A DNA stretch of 64,000 bases. Source: Brachionus manjavacas (lineage: Eukaryota > Rotifera > Eurotatoria > Ploima > Brachionidae). The stretch lies in contig JAHQIY010000007.1 of NCBI GenBank assembly GCA_019054805.1, positions 3,291,501 through 3,355,500 on the forward strand, read 5' to 3'. Positions 24,692 through 36,321 of this stretch are shown in pieces. The position numbers and the translations under genes are program-made. The first letter of the stretch is position 1. Each line of letters opens with the position of its first letter. A model generated the notes under the pieces. It saw only the letters and a list, made by a program, of their open reading frames with translations, did no database searches and was not told the DNA's origin.

Positions 24692-25269
24692 ATTTGGTCT
24701 TTTCTATTAAATTTTCTAATTTTTAATTATTTAATTTAATAGCTTTCCCATTAATTAATTTTCTAATAAAATAAAATAAAAATTTAGATTTTCGATAATT
24801 TACTGAGTATATTTTTAATCAAAAAAATTTAAAATTAAAGAACAATTACATTAAAATAAGTTTAAAAAAAACAATAACTTCTAATTACTTAACCAAATTA
24901 GTTTCTTCCTGTACAATAAAATAAAGCAAAACTAGTTAAATTTTTTAGCTTATAGAAATCCAAAGCAATTTTCCAACAAAGTTATTAAGGTTTATAAAAA
25001 ATTCCGATAAGCTGAAAAATTTCTTCAGGAATCTTTGTAATTTAATATTTTTAAATTTTAATCCAAAATAATGTCACATTTTTTTTGTAAATAAAAGATT
25101 TTTTTTTAATAAAATTAGAATTTTAAAATGATTTATTATTTTCTAAAGAAAAAAAAATAAAATAAAAAGTAAGAAAAAGAATAGAACAAAATCATATAGA
25201 ACACAGAGAAAACCATCGAAAGAAAAATTTCAAAAAAGAATTTTCTTTTTTTATTTTTTAATTGTTTAC

Positions 25270-28200
25270 TTATGTACAAAATTCGGAATCAGAGTTGTTT
25301 TGAGCGCTACTTTGGTAACCACTATCAGGTTTGTCCCCATTGATTGAATTGGAGACATTGGAAGAAACCGAAGGCGAAAAGTTAACTGGTGAATCGCTCG
25401 AAAAATTGGATTGATGCTGCAAAATTTGTGTCTTTTTTTGATTTGATGGTTGAGTCAAACCTGGAGAAGAAGATGGTGGTGGTAGCTGTATTGGAATAAA
25501 CGTGTATTTATTTGAATCTTCATCAAATTTTTGATTTCTTAGATTATTTTTATCATTTTGCATCTGAGTACTAGTGCTTGGAGAATGAGGGTTTTGATTG
25601 AATAGAGATGGTGAAGGCGAAGATGCAGCAGATCTGTTCAATGCTCGCGATGCATTGGAATTGTTATTCGTAAAAATAAGTAATGGTTGTACAAATTCTT
25701 GGTCAACAAGCGATCTTTTCGGAGAATTGAAAGTAACCGGACTATTTGAATCAGTTTGATCAACATCAGAAATTTTTCGCTTGTTATTTACCAGTCCTGG
25801 CTGATTAAACGAGCTTGGTCGTAAACTGCACGGAACAGGACTCATACTACGTCGGGTAACAAATAGTTTGCGGGTTGGACTTGGACTTTGGGAAAAATAG
25901 TTTTGATTTATCAATGTAGTAGAGGGTGAAAAACATCGCTTTGAAAAAATTTGAAAAAAAAATAATTTTCAAAATTTAATTTACCAAAAGTCCCGGGTTT
26001 GAATTGCTCTGTTGGTTATTGTTGTTCATTATAAAACCAGTCGGAGAAGAGGAATTTGAAAAGGACTGAAAGGACGAAATTGATGGAGACGGCATACTTC
26101 CTTGATTGTTTGCTTGGCCGTTTTGATTATTTTGTGATTCACTAAAAGTACGGTATCTTTTGAATGTTGATGAGGAGCCGGAGGATCCAAAGAAATTGGG
26201 AGAATTGGTTCGATTTTGTTCCCGTTCAAACCCAAAACCCTCTAAACCTTGATCGTCACTATTCTATTTAAAATAAAAAAGATGTTAAAAAAAAAAATTT
26301 CACTTTTAAAAGAATTCAAATTTTTTACTATCACTAATTCATCGCAGGAAGATTTAAGCTTCAAAGTATTTTGCGTCTCCCTTTAAATAAAAAGATAAGC
26401 TTTTTTAATTAAAAAAAAATGCATCAAGATTGAATGTTTTAAAATAGAAATCAGGTTCAAGAACTTTAACATTTTAGTGTCATTTGCATTTGAGTTTTTT
26501 TACTTGAAATTTGGATTCTACCCTTTCAAATGGTTTTACTTTTTGAATTTATTTAAAAAAGCCTATTTATTTTTTTAAATTTTAAGAGATTTAAAAAAAA
26601 TGGAATTTTTAGCATCTAAAAACTGTATTCTTTTTAAAATTTAAAATTATTTTAGAATACTGAGAATTTAATTCTCATTTGGAAATTATGTAGATTTTTT
26701 AAAAATTTTAAAGTGTGTAATGTTGAAATATCAAATTAAAAATCTGAAAATCAGATAAATCTTATCAATTTTTTAAATATTTAGAATAAATAATTTTGAA
26801 AAAATATTGTAATTTCAATGCTTTATAATAATCAGGGTCAATTGTAGTAAATGCATCTTTGATCTCATATACAATAAGAGATGAAAAAGAGGTGACAAAC
26901 CACAATTTAAAAAAAGGAGATGCAAAAAAAAACTTCTTAGTCGGAATTGCTTAATAAACAAGTATCAAGACTTGATTTTAAAAACTTCTAGAACTGTTTC
27001 TTTGATCTAAATAATCTTCAAATTATTAACAAAAAAAAAAGAATAAAATTTTGGAAAATTTTAATCAAGAATAGTGTTTGGCATTTACCACATGGATGAT
27101 TTAAATCTACTTTATTCCAATCTCCAGATCTTATGATTGAAACTCTAAAAATTTAACGTGAATGCTGACCAACAAGTATTGATAAAATTTTTTATTTAAG
27201 AACAGAAAAATAATTGCTTATGTTGCAATTTTTATTTTTTAATTTGCTCAATAAAGAATTTTCAGTGGAAAGGCATTTTTAATGAATCTAATTCTCTATT
27301 GCAAATCATAACATGTAGTTAACCTCAAGGTTCAGTTCTGGGACCAATAATTTCCCCAATATAAGTGGAAATTTTCTCCTTTTGAAAAGGAGAAAATCAA
27401 GCGAAATAGATAAAGAAAAAGAAAAATGAATCTCTAGAGATTTTAGGAATTTTAAACATGTATACTTGCAACTCAATTAGGTTAGTAAATGAAGTGGTTT
27501 CCAAATTTAAGCTGAATTGGCTCTTAAACTACTGTTTCAAACAATCGAAAAAAAAAAAGCGGCAAACAAAGAAGTGTAAAATGGATCAGTGAAACGAGGT
27601 GATGAAAATGCCAAATTAATAATAAATGAACTATTATCTGACTGAATCGCTTAGGCAAATACTATTTTTAATATTCTCAAAAAAATGCCTTTGTTTTTAA
27701 AAAGAGTATATATGCAAACATGAAGTTAGTATGAATATTAGATTACAAAAAGTCAATCCTCCATTTAAAGCTTAACCGGTTCCCATCGCACAAAAAAAGA
27801 AAAAGACCTGTTGATTAGCAAAGACAGCATTCATTAGGGAATAATTTTAATTACTTTTTAGAACTTAAATCTTAAATTTATACTTAATAATAATTTTAAT
27901 GATGCTCTAAACTAATTTTTGTAATGCTCATTAATAATTTTTATGTTCTCATTTTAAAATTTCTTTTTTGATTATTTTTACAATAAATAAATACCCAAAA
28001 AGTAATTTTTTGATATCTAAATAATTTTATATAAATACCCATTTAATGATAATCCGAAAAAAATTATTAAAAAATTTTGAAAATTTTGTTTTGATTTTGT
28101 TATCTGTATTCTATTTGTTCGAGTATTATCTGATGTTAGATCACTAAGCTAAATCATCGCAAAATTTTAACATTTTTAGAGCTATTTTATAAGAAATCTT

Positions 28201-29582
28201 TTAAATTCAAGAGAACATATATATCAGACTTGTTTTTAAGTCACAGTTTTAAGTCTAAGTCACAAAAATTTAAGTCAAAGTTATGACTTAAATTTTAAGT
28301 CATTGACTTGACTTAAGACTTGTGACTTAAACACAAGTCTGATATATATAAAAATATACAAATAACAAGTTGATTTTAGGTATGCACCAACTCTATGAAA
28401 ATTTAAATTGAATTTTAAAAAGTCTGAAACTAGCTTTTAAGTAATCTTACAGAAATTGATCAACCTTCCAAACAATATTTGTATTGCTAAGAACAGCTGT
28501 AAGGCGCTGTTCGATTAATAAATCAATGGAAACTACTAGAACTCATTTATGAGCTAAGTACCATTTTAACTGAATTTTGAACAATACCTCAACTATTAAT
28601 TTTTGGACTTGTTAAAATGATTAAAATGGAGGGTTTCATCAAACCACGTTTGTCTTTGAGATTTTAAAAATACTTGTTTTATGGAATTGAGTTTTTTTTA
28701 ATTCAAAATTTTAACTTGAATTTAAAAAATTTTAAAAAATCAAATTTTTTTGTAAAAATACAAGTCAAGTCTAAAAATATGAAAAAAAATTTTGCTTGAA
28801 ATTTTTTTACTAGAGGCCAAAATTTAAACTAAAAATTTCTTTTAATTTTTCCAAATAAATCTAATAGTGTCCAAAATGTATTTTTGAACAAAATTTGAAA
28901 AATTACCTTTCAGATTTTATTTCGCGGCTTAGGTGAGGCTCAATGCCTTCATCGATTTTAATTTGACAAACTCTTGATGACATTTTCAAGCTACTTATTG
29001 GAGACTAGATTAAAATTAGACTTTATTCATTAGAATTTTATAAATTTAATAAAAATAATTTACCGAACAAACTCGCTCTGGATTCGAAGAACTGCTCAAA
29101 TTTGAAAAAGAACCAGTCAATGTCAGAGGCGATACTAAATTTGTTGCGGACGAGTTTGTATTGTTTATTTGTAAATTAAGAGGTAAATTTAGAGACGACT
29201 GAGAACTATGGCGCCTGAACCTAAAGTTAGGGTTATCAAACGCTTGTGACAGCTTATTTACTTGTAACGAAGCTTGAGAGCTTGAGTTTGACTCTTGGTT
29301 ATTGGTATCCGAATTGTCGTCCACCGACAAAGGAGTTGTCACAGGGGTATTTGTGTCGAATTGATCGTTGAAAGAGCCAGCAGGTGACGGTGCCGTAAAC
29401 GATTCGATGCTGTTCGGATTTCGAAATACCGAATCAGTCTGACAGTTGGCGTCTTGTGGATCATTTTTTCTTATTTTACCACCATTCAGATAAAAATAAT
29501 TTGACGAAGATTCCGCCGATTCTTGCTTATCAGTTTCTATATGCTCAAGGGTAACTGTTTCGTTCAGAGACATTCTCGTCAT
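25270..29582 (-). CDS. PABIR: PABIR/FAM122-family regulator of PP2A-B55
   Basis: Members of this family bind PP2A holoenzyme with the B55 subunit and inhibit it, affecting cell-cycle control. Five exons, 29582-29064, 29004-28907, 26380-26329, 26263-25985 and 25938-25270, join in consistent phase to give 538 residues. Family blocks are RFRRHSSQSSLN near the end of exon 1 (cf. TRRNSTTIMSRHS), KIDEGIEPHLSREIKSERET running into exon 3, SSCDELVIV (cf. QSWDESLSL), RCFSPSTTLINQNYFSQSPS with PTRKLFVTRRSMSPVP, then KRKISD and SPKRSL. The protein is otherwise disordered, rich in Ser, Asn and Gln with many SP sites, and is about twice the length of the human proteins. Exon 4 is open in the frame set by both splice junctions. 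The assignment rests on the ordered series of short motifs rather than a folded domain. Confidence 0.82.
27260..27396 (+). pseudogene. Reverse-transcriptase relic and palindrome in PABIR intron 2
   Basis: The plus strand encodes PQGSVLGPIISPI around 27327-27372, matching the PQGSVLGPLLF block of non-LTR reverse transcriptases, with stop codons on both sides. Directly after it, 27370-27396 is a 27-base palindrome of two 13-base arms (ATTTTCTCCTTTT and its complement) around one base. The rest of this roughly 2.5-kb intron holds no clear coding sequence. Confidence 0.55.
28217..28349. mobile_element. MITE-like element in PABIR intron 2
   Basis: About 133 bases bounded by near-perfect inverted repeats of some 29 bases; the left end reads ATATATCAGACTTGTTTTTA and the right end is its complement with one mismatch. 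The inside consists of repeated AAGTCA/TGACTT words in both directions, so the element can fold into a long hairpin. There is no coding capacity. The TA-rich ends make a TA or longer target duplication possible but not provable. Confidence 0.65.
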
Positions 29583-31408
29583 TTATAAAATCAACTACAA
29601 AAAACTACTAAAAAAAAAGATTCGATAGACAACAAATAGCCTTTTTTACTATTTATTTTAGTTCCATTTTGCAGCTTGAGCTCAAGCTAAAAACACTGGT
29701 AAAAAAATAAAAAAATTAATTATTTTTTAAAGTTTGAATAAAAAAATAGGAGAAAAAATTTGTTTTTTTTCTAATTTAAAAATCATAGTTTCGTGCCACC
29801 AAGTCAAGACTCGACAAGAAACTAGAAACGCCTTCAAATACGACTGGAAATTTTCTTTTTCTTTCAATTTTATTCAATGGAAAGAGTAATATTATTTTAC
29901 ATTATGTATATAAGAATATATTTTAAAACTGTATTAAAATTTTTGGTATCTATTTTTGCATTTGATCGCCTAATTTAACTAGATGCATTGAATATTAAGA
30001 TGCTAGAAAAAGACAAAAAACTGTTAGTGATTTTTATTTATAGAAAAATTAAATTTATTTTGCCTTTGTTTTTCCATTCTAATCAAGATTAATTGAACAT
30101 TTGTGACAGGTAAACAAATTTAAGAGTGTACAATTGTTTAATTTATTTAAATTGTTCGGCTCACGGTAATCAGAATTTAAAATGTTTATGTTTTCTCAGG
30201 AATATCGCTGAAAGAAAATAACAATTGAATGCAATTAAGTTCTAAAATAACTAAAAATTACTCAAATGCTCAAATTTTTTGCTTAATTTATAAGCTGAAA
30301 AAAATTAAAAAAAGCAATTAAAGATTATGTTTAAAAAATCTCATTTTCAGATTAAATTAACCCGATTCTTAAATGGTTCATTATTTGAAAGCATGTAATT
30401 AAACAACCTAGATTGATTTGAAAGCTTTAGGGAAATGAAATGTTTGATATTACTTTGTTATATGGTAAAAAAATTATTCAACTTGATTCCAATACCAAAT
30501 AGTTAGCATATTGATTTGATGCATTTTTAAAAGCGTTTGCTGAATAAAAAATTTTTTTTTCTCATCTAACTTTTTGAGATTTATACAATTAAAGGCCAGA
30601 TTAGAATCTAAAACTAGACGTTGAAAGAAGAGAATCTTTAATTAAAATAATAATTTGATCTTTTTAATGGAGAAAATAATGAATTTCCTGCACACAAAAA
30701 GTTTTAAGAAATATTGAATTAAAATAATTAAAAGAAAATTACTATTTTTGTTTATGATAAAATATTTTGAAAGGGTCCTTAGACTTAAAATTGACTATTT
30801 CGATAAGCATCACTTATTGATATATTCTTTTATTTAATTAATAATCATTTTAAAAATTAATTGATAAAATGGTAATTTAACAAAGCATGTTTCGAAAATT
30901 CATTTCTTTTCTCATTTAGTTCCACAATAAAAATAAAAATCTCTAATTATTAGAAAATGAATTATTTCATGGATTAAATTTTAATATTTAGCAAAGCCTA
31001 AAGACATATAAATATTAATCTTTTATTAATCTTATTATTAAGAACATAATTTTTTTTAAATTATATTGTATTTAATAATTATGATGACAAAATTTCAATA
31101 AAATCTTAGTCTTTTTATTTGAGAGTACATGCAATTGTGCCATTTAGAATGATTTCATTAATCACTGTGTAAATGCTCAATATTGGGTTAATAGAAATAT
31201 TATATTTGTATTTATAATATATTTATGAAATCGTTTCATCAACTGATTTGGTTAATTAAGACCATATTTTCTAATTATCGTAAGAATTTAAAATTTTTTC
31301 ACACTATTTAATCAAAAAAGCTCAAACAAAAGAGTAATCATTCCAAAAATTAACTAAATTCAAATAAAAATTTTACAATTAAAGTTAATTAAAATTTTTT
31401 TTTGTTTT
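29583..31408. other. Intergenic, AT-rich; nothing recognised
   Basis: Upstream of PABIR and downstream of UXS1. It should contain the PABIR promoter and the UXS1 3' end. No open frame, repeat array or RNA gene could be supported. Confidence 0.5.
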
Positions 31409-32635
31409 CTACAAATCAAATTTAAAATTTTTTTCTTTGGCTTTAGTTTCTTCTTTAGGAGATAAGTAATAAAAATTGTGAAAATAAGAAGTTTCGCCTG
31501 TGTGCTGATTATTTTTATTTTTGTTCAATTCATTTCGGAAATAATTCACTGTCTTTTGGATCCCTTGTTTTAGAGATACTCTCGGCTCCCAGTTAAGAAT
31601 GCTTTTGGCCAAAGAAATGTCTGGTTTTCTTTTCTGCGGATCGTCTTCCATTTTTGGTCTCATTACAATCTCGTTTCGATTTCCTATCATATCCCGGATA
31701 ATTTCTGCCAGCTGACCCATGGAGTATTCGTCTGGATTTCCCAAATTTACTGGTCTTGTATAATTACCATCCATCAATGCCACTAGACCATTAACCAAAT
31801 CGTCAATGTACTGAAACGATCTTGTTTGACTGCCGTCGCCATACAGAGTCAAATTGTGATTCTGCAAAGATTGTAGAATAAAATTGCTTACCACTCTACC
31901 ATCATTTAAATTCATTCTTGGACCATAAGTATTGAAAATTCTGGCTATTCTAATTTGAACCTTTTCTTGTTTGGCATATGCAAAACACATAGCTTCAGCG
32001 ACTCTTTTTGATTCATCATAGCAAGCTCTTGGTCCGATTGGGTTCACATTTCCCCAATAATGTTCTGGTTGAGGGTGTATTTCTGGATCGCCGTAGACTT
32101 CGGATGTAGAAGCAAACAATAGTTTAGCTTTGACCCGTCTGGCTAGTCCTAGCATGTTGATTGTGCCAACCGTGTTGGTTTTAATGGTTTTGATAGGGTT
32201 GTACATGTAGTGGGGAGGGCTGGCTGGGGATGCTAGATGATATATCTCATCTACTTCAAGATAAAGCGGATTTACTATGTCATGGTTTAAGAGTTCAAAA
32301 TTTGGATGTCCTATCCAATGTTCTATGTTGCTCTTGGTGCCGGTGAAAAAATTGTCCGCAACTGTAATTCTATGTCCTTCTCGCATTAACCTGTCTACTA
32401 AGTGAGAACCTACAAATCCAGCACCACCTGTAACCAAAATTCTTTTTTGATCATTTAGAGGAAAAAATTTTACTTTCGGATAAACTTTTTGAGAATTTTC
32501 CAGCTTTTCGAGACGATTTTTTAAATTTTGAATCTCAACTTTTAAATTTTCGATGGTCTCTTCAGGTCTCAATAAAAATACTGGAATAAATTGATGGTGT
32601 AAAATCGTAATTAAAAATATCAAAAATTTAAACAT
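31409..32635 (-). CDS. UXS1: UDP-glucuronate decarboxylase (UDP-xylose synthase)
   Basis: UXS1 converts UDP-glucuronate to UDP-xylose, the donor that starts proteoglycan linker chains, in the Golgi/ER lumen with NAD bound. A single open exon of 408 residues, close to the 400-420 usual for animals. Residues 3-22 form a hydrophobic type II signal anchor, followed by a short coiled-coil stem (about 25-50). The Rossmann fold starts at RILVTGGAGFVGSHLV (nucleotide-binding GxxGxxG, residues 70-76). FASTSEVYGDP holds the catalytic Ser/Thr, and CYDESKRVAEAM gives Tyr206 and Lys210 of the YxxxK pair. VNLGNPDEYSMGQLAEIIRD and KPDISLAKSILNWEP follow as in other UXS proteins. No introns are seen, unlike most neighbours. 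ATG at 32635 begins the anchor and is the natural start. Confidence 0.96.
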   Translation of the reverse strand: MFKFLIFLITILHHQFIPVFLLRPEETIENLKVEIQNLKNRLEKLENSQKVYPKVKFFPLNDQKRILVTGGAGFVGSHLVDRLMREGHRITVADNFFTGTKSNIEHWIGHPNFELLNHDIVNPLYLEVDEIYHLASPASPPHYMYNPIKTIKTNTVGTINMLGLARRVKAKLLFASTSEVYGDPEIHPQPEHYWGNVNPIGPRACYDESKRVAEAMCFAYAKQEKVQIRIARIFNTYGPRMNLNDGRVVSNFILQSLQNHNLTLYGDGSQTRSFQYIDDLVNGLVALMDGNYTRPVNLGNPDEYSMGQLAEIIRDMIGNRNEIVMRPKMEDDPQKRKPDISLAKSILNWEPRVSLKQGIQKTVNYFRNELNKNKNNQHTGETSYFHNFYYLSPKEETKAKEKNFKFDL

Positions 32636-33067
32636 TTTGTTTAGTTTAATTCAAAATTGATATAATCTGTATGATCAATTAGATTTAATGTTAAGTAGGA
32701 AAAAAATTAAAATTTATTTGAATTGCTTTTGAGAAATTTAGGCTAAACAAACTTTTATTTAAGTTCAAACAAATATTTCTTTCAGATAAAGCCCAAATAA
32801 AGATTACAATCATGACATGACACTTATTATTTATTTGTTTTATCTGTGCCGAGCTAAAGCTCCTTCAGTTAAAAAAAAAAAAATAAAATAAAAATATAAA
32901 TTAAGACAAAATAAAAATAAAATATGTAGACAATTAAAAATTGATAAATTGTAAGAGGTGACATGTGCAAAGAATTTAAGTATTGAACAGTTCAGGAAAG
33001 AAAGAAGAAATAGTAAGATAGCAATTACAATAATTAATTTTTTTAATGTTTGTCTCTGAAAATGAAT

Positions 33068-34052
33068 TTATACACGGAAAAGAGTTATATCAATTATAGA
33101 TCCGATTAAAGATTTATATAGGTTTCCTAGTGTGCAATAATTAAGACCCCACTTTTTGTTTGACAATATTTTTATTAAGTTCAACCGTGAACTACAACGC
33201 TGTTTTATTTCATCAACTATTGGGGTAAAGGTTAATTTTGAATCAAATTTCATACCTAAAAACTTGATTTCCTTTTGACTCTCAATTTAATTTTAAATAT
33301 TTTAAATTTTAAGTCAATATTTTCCTTATTATATTTAGTGAAGACAATGAAGCAAGACTTTTCAACAGATATTTTCACCTTCCACTTGAAGAGCCATTTT
33401 TCTAGTTCGTCTAAGTATTTGTTCATCTTATTTTCTAGATTTCCTTTTTTCTTAAAAATATAAAATATAACCAAGTCATCAGCAAAAAGTATTTATTTCT
33501 TTTAGGAATATCATTGATAAAGATACTAAAAAGTAATGGATTAATTACGGAGCCTTGAGGAGCACCTGCAGTAATTTGGTATTCATCACTTATGTGACCA
33601 TTTACATTTACTTTAAATGATCTTTAGTCTAAAAATGAATTAATTTGGTAAGTAGGAAGGTTCATTTTTATTAGTTTATAAATAAGACCATCATGCCAAA
33701 CCTTATCGAATGCTTTGGAGATATCAAAAAATAGGGAACAAACTTTCTTCTTTCTATTAAATGATTCTACAATTTTTTGAATAAGGAAGAAGAGATTATC
33801 AGCGGTTCGTCGATTTTTTCTAAAACCTGATTGCTCCTGAATTAGTAATGAGTTTTGTTCCAAATAACTATATAATATAATAGAGTAGACGATACGTTCT
33901 AAAAATTTTCCTATACAACTTGTCATACTGATTGGTCGGTAGTTAGCTGGGTCTTGTGTTAAAATTGACTTTTTAGGTATCATAGTAATGTTAGCAGATT
34001 TCCATGCATTCGGTATTTTACCTAATCTTAGACTTAAACTAAAAAGATACAT
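33068..34052 (-). pseudogene. Broken reverse transcriptase of the minus retrotransposon copy
   Basis: Open pieces at 34052-33624, 33474-33256 and 33253-33068 in shifted frames. The first has SANITMIPKK, NYRPISMTSCIGKFLERIV, LLIQEQSGFRKNRRTADNL and the catalytic motif A block SLFFDISKAFDKVWHDG. The next two cover the region after motif C (WLFKWKVKISVEKSC, FDSKLTFTPIVDEIK). The PQGS and FADD blocks lie in the disrupted stretch between pieces. No functional polymerase can be made. Confidence 0.8.
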
Positions 34053-34732
34053 TATGTCTTTTAGAATAATTTGCGGTAAATTTTTTAAAAATAGTTATGA
34101 ATTTGGTCTGGTCCCGAAGCTGATTTCTCTTTTAACCTATTTATCGCTGATATAATCTATTTAGTGCTAACAGGCTCGTCAAATTTAAATTTATTTTCCT
34201 TATTAAAAAACTCAAGATTATAATCAATTATTTCTCTATCTTTTTGGGGATTAATTAGATCATTATTCGGCCTAAAAGTATTTTAAAGAAATTCACCAAA
34301 AAAGGTAGCCTTTTCTTCATCAGTTCTAAGTTCATTATTATTAGAGATTAAAGAAGGTATTAATCCAGATCCTTTCTTAGATCGAAACTTATTAATTTTT
34401 TTCCAGAATGGTCTACTTAAAAGCGGATTTTTCCCAATTTTTTTTAATAAAATCAGACCAGTTTTGATTCCAAAAATTTTTCTAACTGTTTCTTAACTCT
34501 GAAGTCATTTGGTTGAATATTTCTTTAGTATTTTGACAACGAGTTTTTTGAAATATTCTTCTTATTTTCCTACGTTCCTTAATTAAACTGACAATGTTCG
34601 GTGGAAGACTTGTTTTGAAAATTCTATTTGTCTGGTATGGAATGCTTTTTTGAGCTGCAGAAATTAATTATTTGGTAATTTCTTAATTTAGTTCGTCAAT
34701 TGATTTTGAATTTAATCCTGAGTTTTGACCAT

Positions 34733-35032
34733 TTAGGATCTCACGGAATAAAAACCAATTTGCTTTTTTATAGTTAGGCTTCTTTGGTTGTGGTTATTAT
34801 TAATTAATGTGAAATTAAGCTCGTTAATAATGCTTTCTAAAATGATTCCATTTTCGTTTTCTCCTTTGCATCCTATTTGTTTTCTTTTGGCATTTAAGTC
34901 ACCCCCGAGAACATAATTTTTACAATTCCTATTTATCTTTTCGAATTTACTAAAATTTAGAAGTATATTAGGTGGATTATATAAGCTGAAAATGTATAAT
35001 TGATCTTTTCCTGGATTTATTTTGATACAAAG
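34733..35032 (-). pseudogene. Endonuclease-domain remnant of the minus retrotransposon copy
   Basis: Encodes YIFSLYNPPN followed by YVLGGDLNAKRKQIGC, matching the YxPPN and GDFNAKH...W blocks of AP-type endonucleases in non-LTR elements. The front of the domain, with its catalytic Asn and Glu, is missing because the copy ends at the head-to-head junction near 35033. The frame closes early at 34733. Confidence 0.72.
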
Positions 35033-35323
35033 GATCAAAGAACGTTTAGAAATTAGAAGAAACTTTCAAAGAACTCGTTGTCCATTACTTAAGAAAAGAT
35101 TTAATCACTTAATCTCAGAGTTAAAAATCTCAGTAAGAAAATTCTGGAATCAAAATTGGTTTGATTTCATTCAGAAAATGGGGAAAAATCCACTTTCAAG
35201 CAGGCCTTTTTGGAAAAAAATAAACAAATTTAGAACACAAAAAGGATCAAAATTAATTCCAAATTTGATCTCAAATAACAAGGAATTAAAAACTGATAAG
35301 GAAAAAGGAAAATGCTTCGGAGA

Positions 35324-35331
35324 TTTATTAT
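35324..35331 (+). repeat. Target-site duplication, left copy (hAT-like insert)
   Basis: TTTATTAT, repeated exactly at 37081-37088 on the other side of the insert. The T at position 2 and A at position 7 fit the nTnnnnAn preference of hAT transposases. Confidence 0.85.
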
Positions 35332-35375
35332 TAGTGTTGGACGCGGACAGAGCTAACCGGTCCAGAAACGGGCGG

Positions 35376-36061
35376 TTCATCGCGGTTGTTGGCCCGTTTA
35401 TTTTGGCGGGCTAAATTTTGACCCGTTTAATAAACGTTTAAAAATAAACGGGCGGTCCAAGAAACCGTTCCAATTTTGGCGGGCGGACTCTGGCCCGTTT
35501 ATTTTGGCGGGCTAATTTTTGGCCCGTTTAATAAACGTTTAAAAATAAACGGGCGGTCCAAGAAACCGTTCCAATTTTGGCGGGCGGACTCTGGCCCGTT
35601 TATTTTGACGGGCTAAATTTTGACCCGTTTAATAAACGTTTAAAAATAAACGGGCGGTCCATGAAACCGTTCCAATTTTGGCGGGCGGACTCTGGCCCGT
35701 TTATTTTGACGGGCTAAATTTTGACCCGTTTAATAAACGTTTAAAAATAAACGGGCGGTCCAAGAAACCGTTCCAATTTTGGCGGGCGGACTCTGGCCCG
35801 TTTATTTTGGCGGGCTAAATTTTGGCCCGTTTAATAACCGTTTAAAAATAAACGGGCGGTCCATGAAACCGTTCCAATTTTGGCGGGCGGACTCTGGCCC
35901 GTTTATTTTGACGGGCTAAATTTTGACCCGTTTAATAAACGTTTAAAAATAAACGGGCGGTCCAAGAAACCGTTCCAATTTTGGCGGGCGGACTCTGGCC
36001 CGTTTATTTTGGCGGGCTAATTTTTGGCCCGTTTAATAACCGTTTAAAAATAAACGGGCGG
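35376..36061 (+). repeat. Left array: about six 101-bp tandem units
   Basis: Direct repeats with near-identical sequence. Differences are mainly single-base variants such as CCAAGAAACC/CCATGAAACC and TTGGCCCG/TTGACCCG, and they recur in several units, suggesting unequal exchange or gene conversion within the array. GC content is well above the surrounding genome. Confidence 0.9.
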
Positions 36062-36321
36062 TCAAATAACCGGCCAGATTTTTGGCGAGAATTAATTTTG
36101 CCGGTCAACTTGGCGGTCTTAATTTTGACAAAAAACAGGAAATAAATAAAAAATTAAGCTATCTTAATATATTTATTTTTTAAAAAAAAAGTTATTTTTT
36201 AATTAGAAAAAAAAATAAAAAAAATCTACGAAAAAAATTTTATTTAAAAATTATTAAAAAATAAAAATCTTAAAAAAAAAAAAAAAAAAAATAAAAATTT
36301 TATTTAAAAAATAAAAAATAT

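Larger units (their letters stand above)
22488..25269. other. Intergenic tract with a retrotransposon relic
   Basis: After the homeobox poly(A) signal the sequence is A/T-rich. It contains a decayed retrotransposon end at 23599-23941 (listed separately), a hairpin of about 64 bases at 23449-23512 (CACAGTTTT arms), and a GC-richer patch near 24480-24700 with two inverted repeats. No host gene was recognised. Confidence 0.5.
32816..35033 (-). mobile_element. Degenerate non-LTR retrotransposon, minus copy
   Basis: A jockey/CR1-like element read on the minus strand. From its 5' side at about 35033 it holds the rear part of an AP-type endonuclease domain, a basic linker (about 34400-34580), reverse-transcriptase pieces (34052-33068), and an A/T-rich 3' tail ending near 32816 with A-runs. 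Many stops and frameshifts break it, and the RT C-terminus is deleted after GNLYKSLIGSI. Its amino-acid sequence closely follows the plus copy that abuts it head-to-head, so both belong to one family but are not recent twins. Confidence 0.8.

Noticed and set aside
26029..26235. Minus open frame of 68 codons inside PABIR exon 4
   Set aside because: Wrong frame; the frame set by the splice phases of exons 3 and 5 is open throughout 26263-25985 and fits the family.
35022..35414. A single 130-codon plus-strand gene
   Set aside because: The frame is retrotransposon linker sequence running into the hAT-like insert, not one protein.
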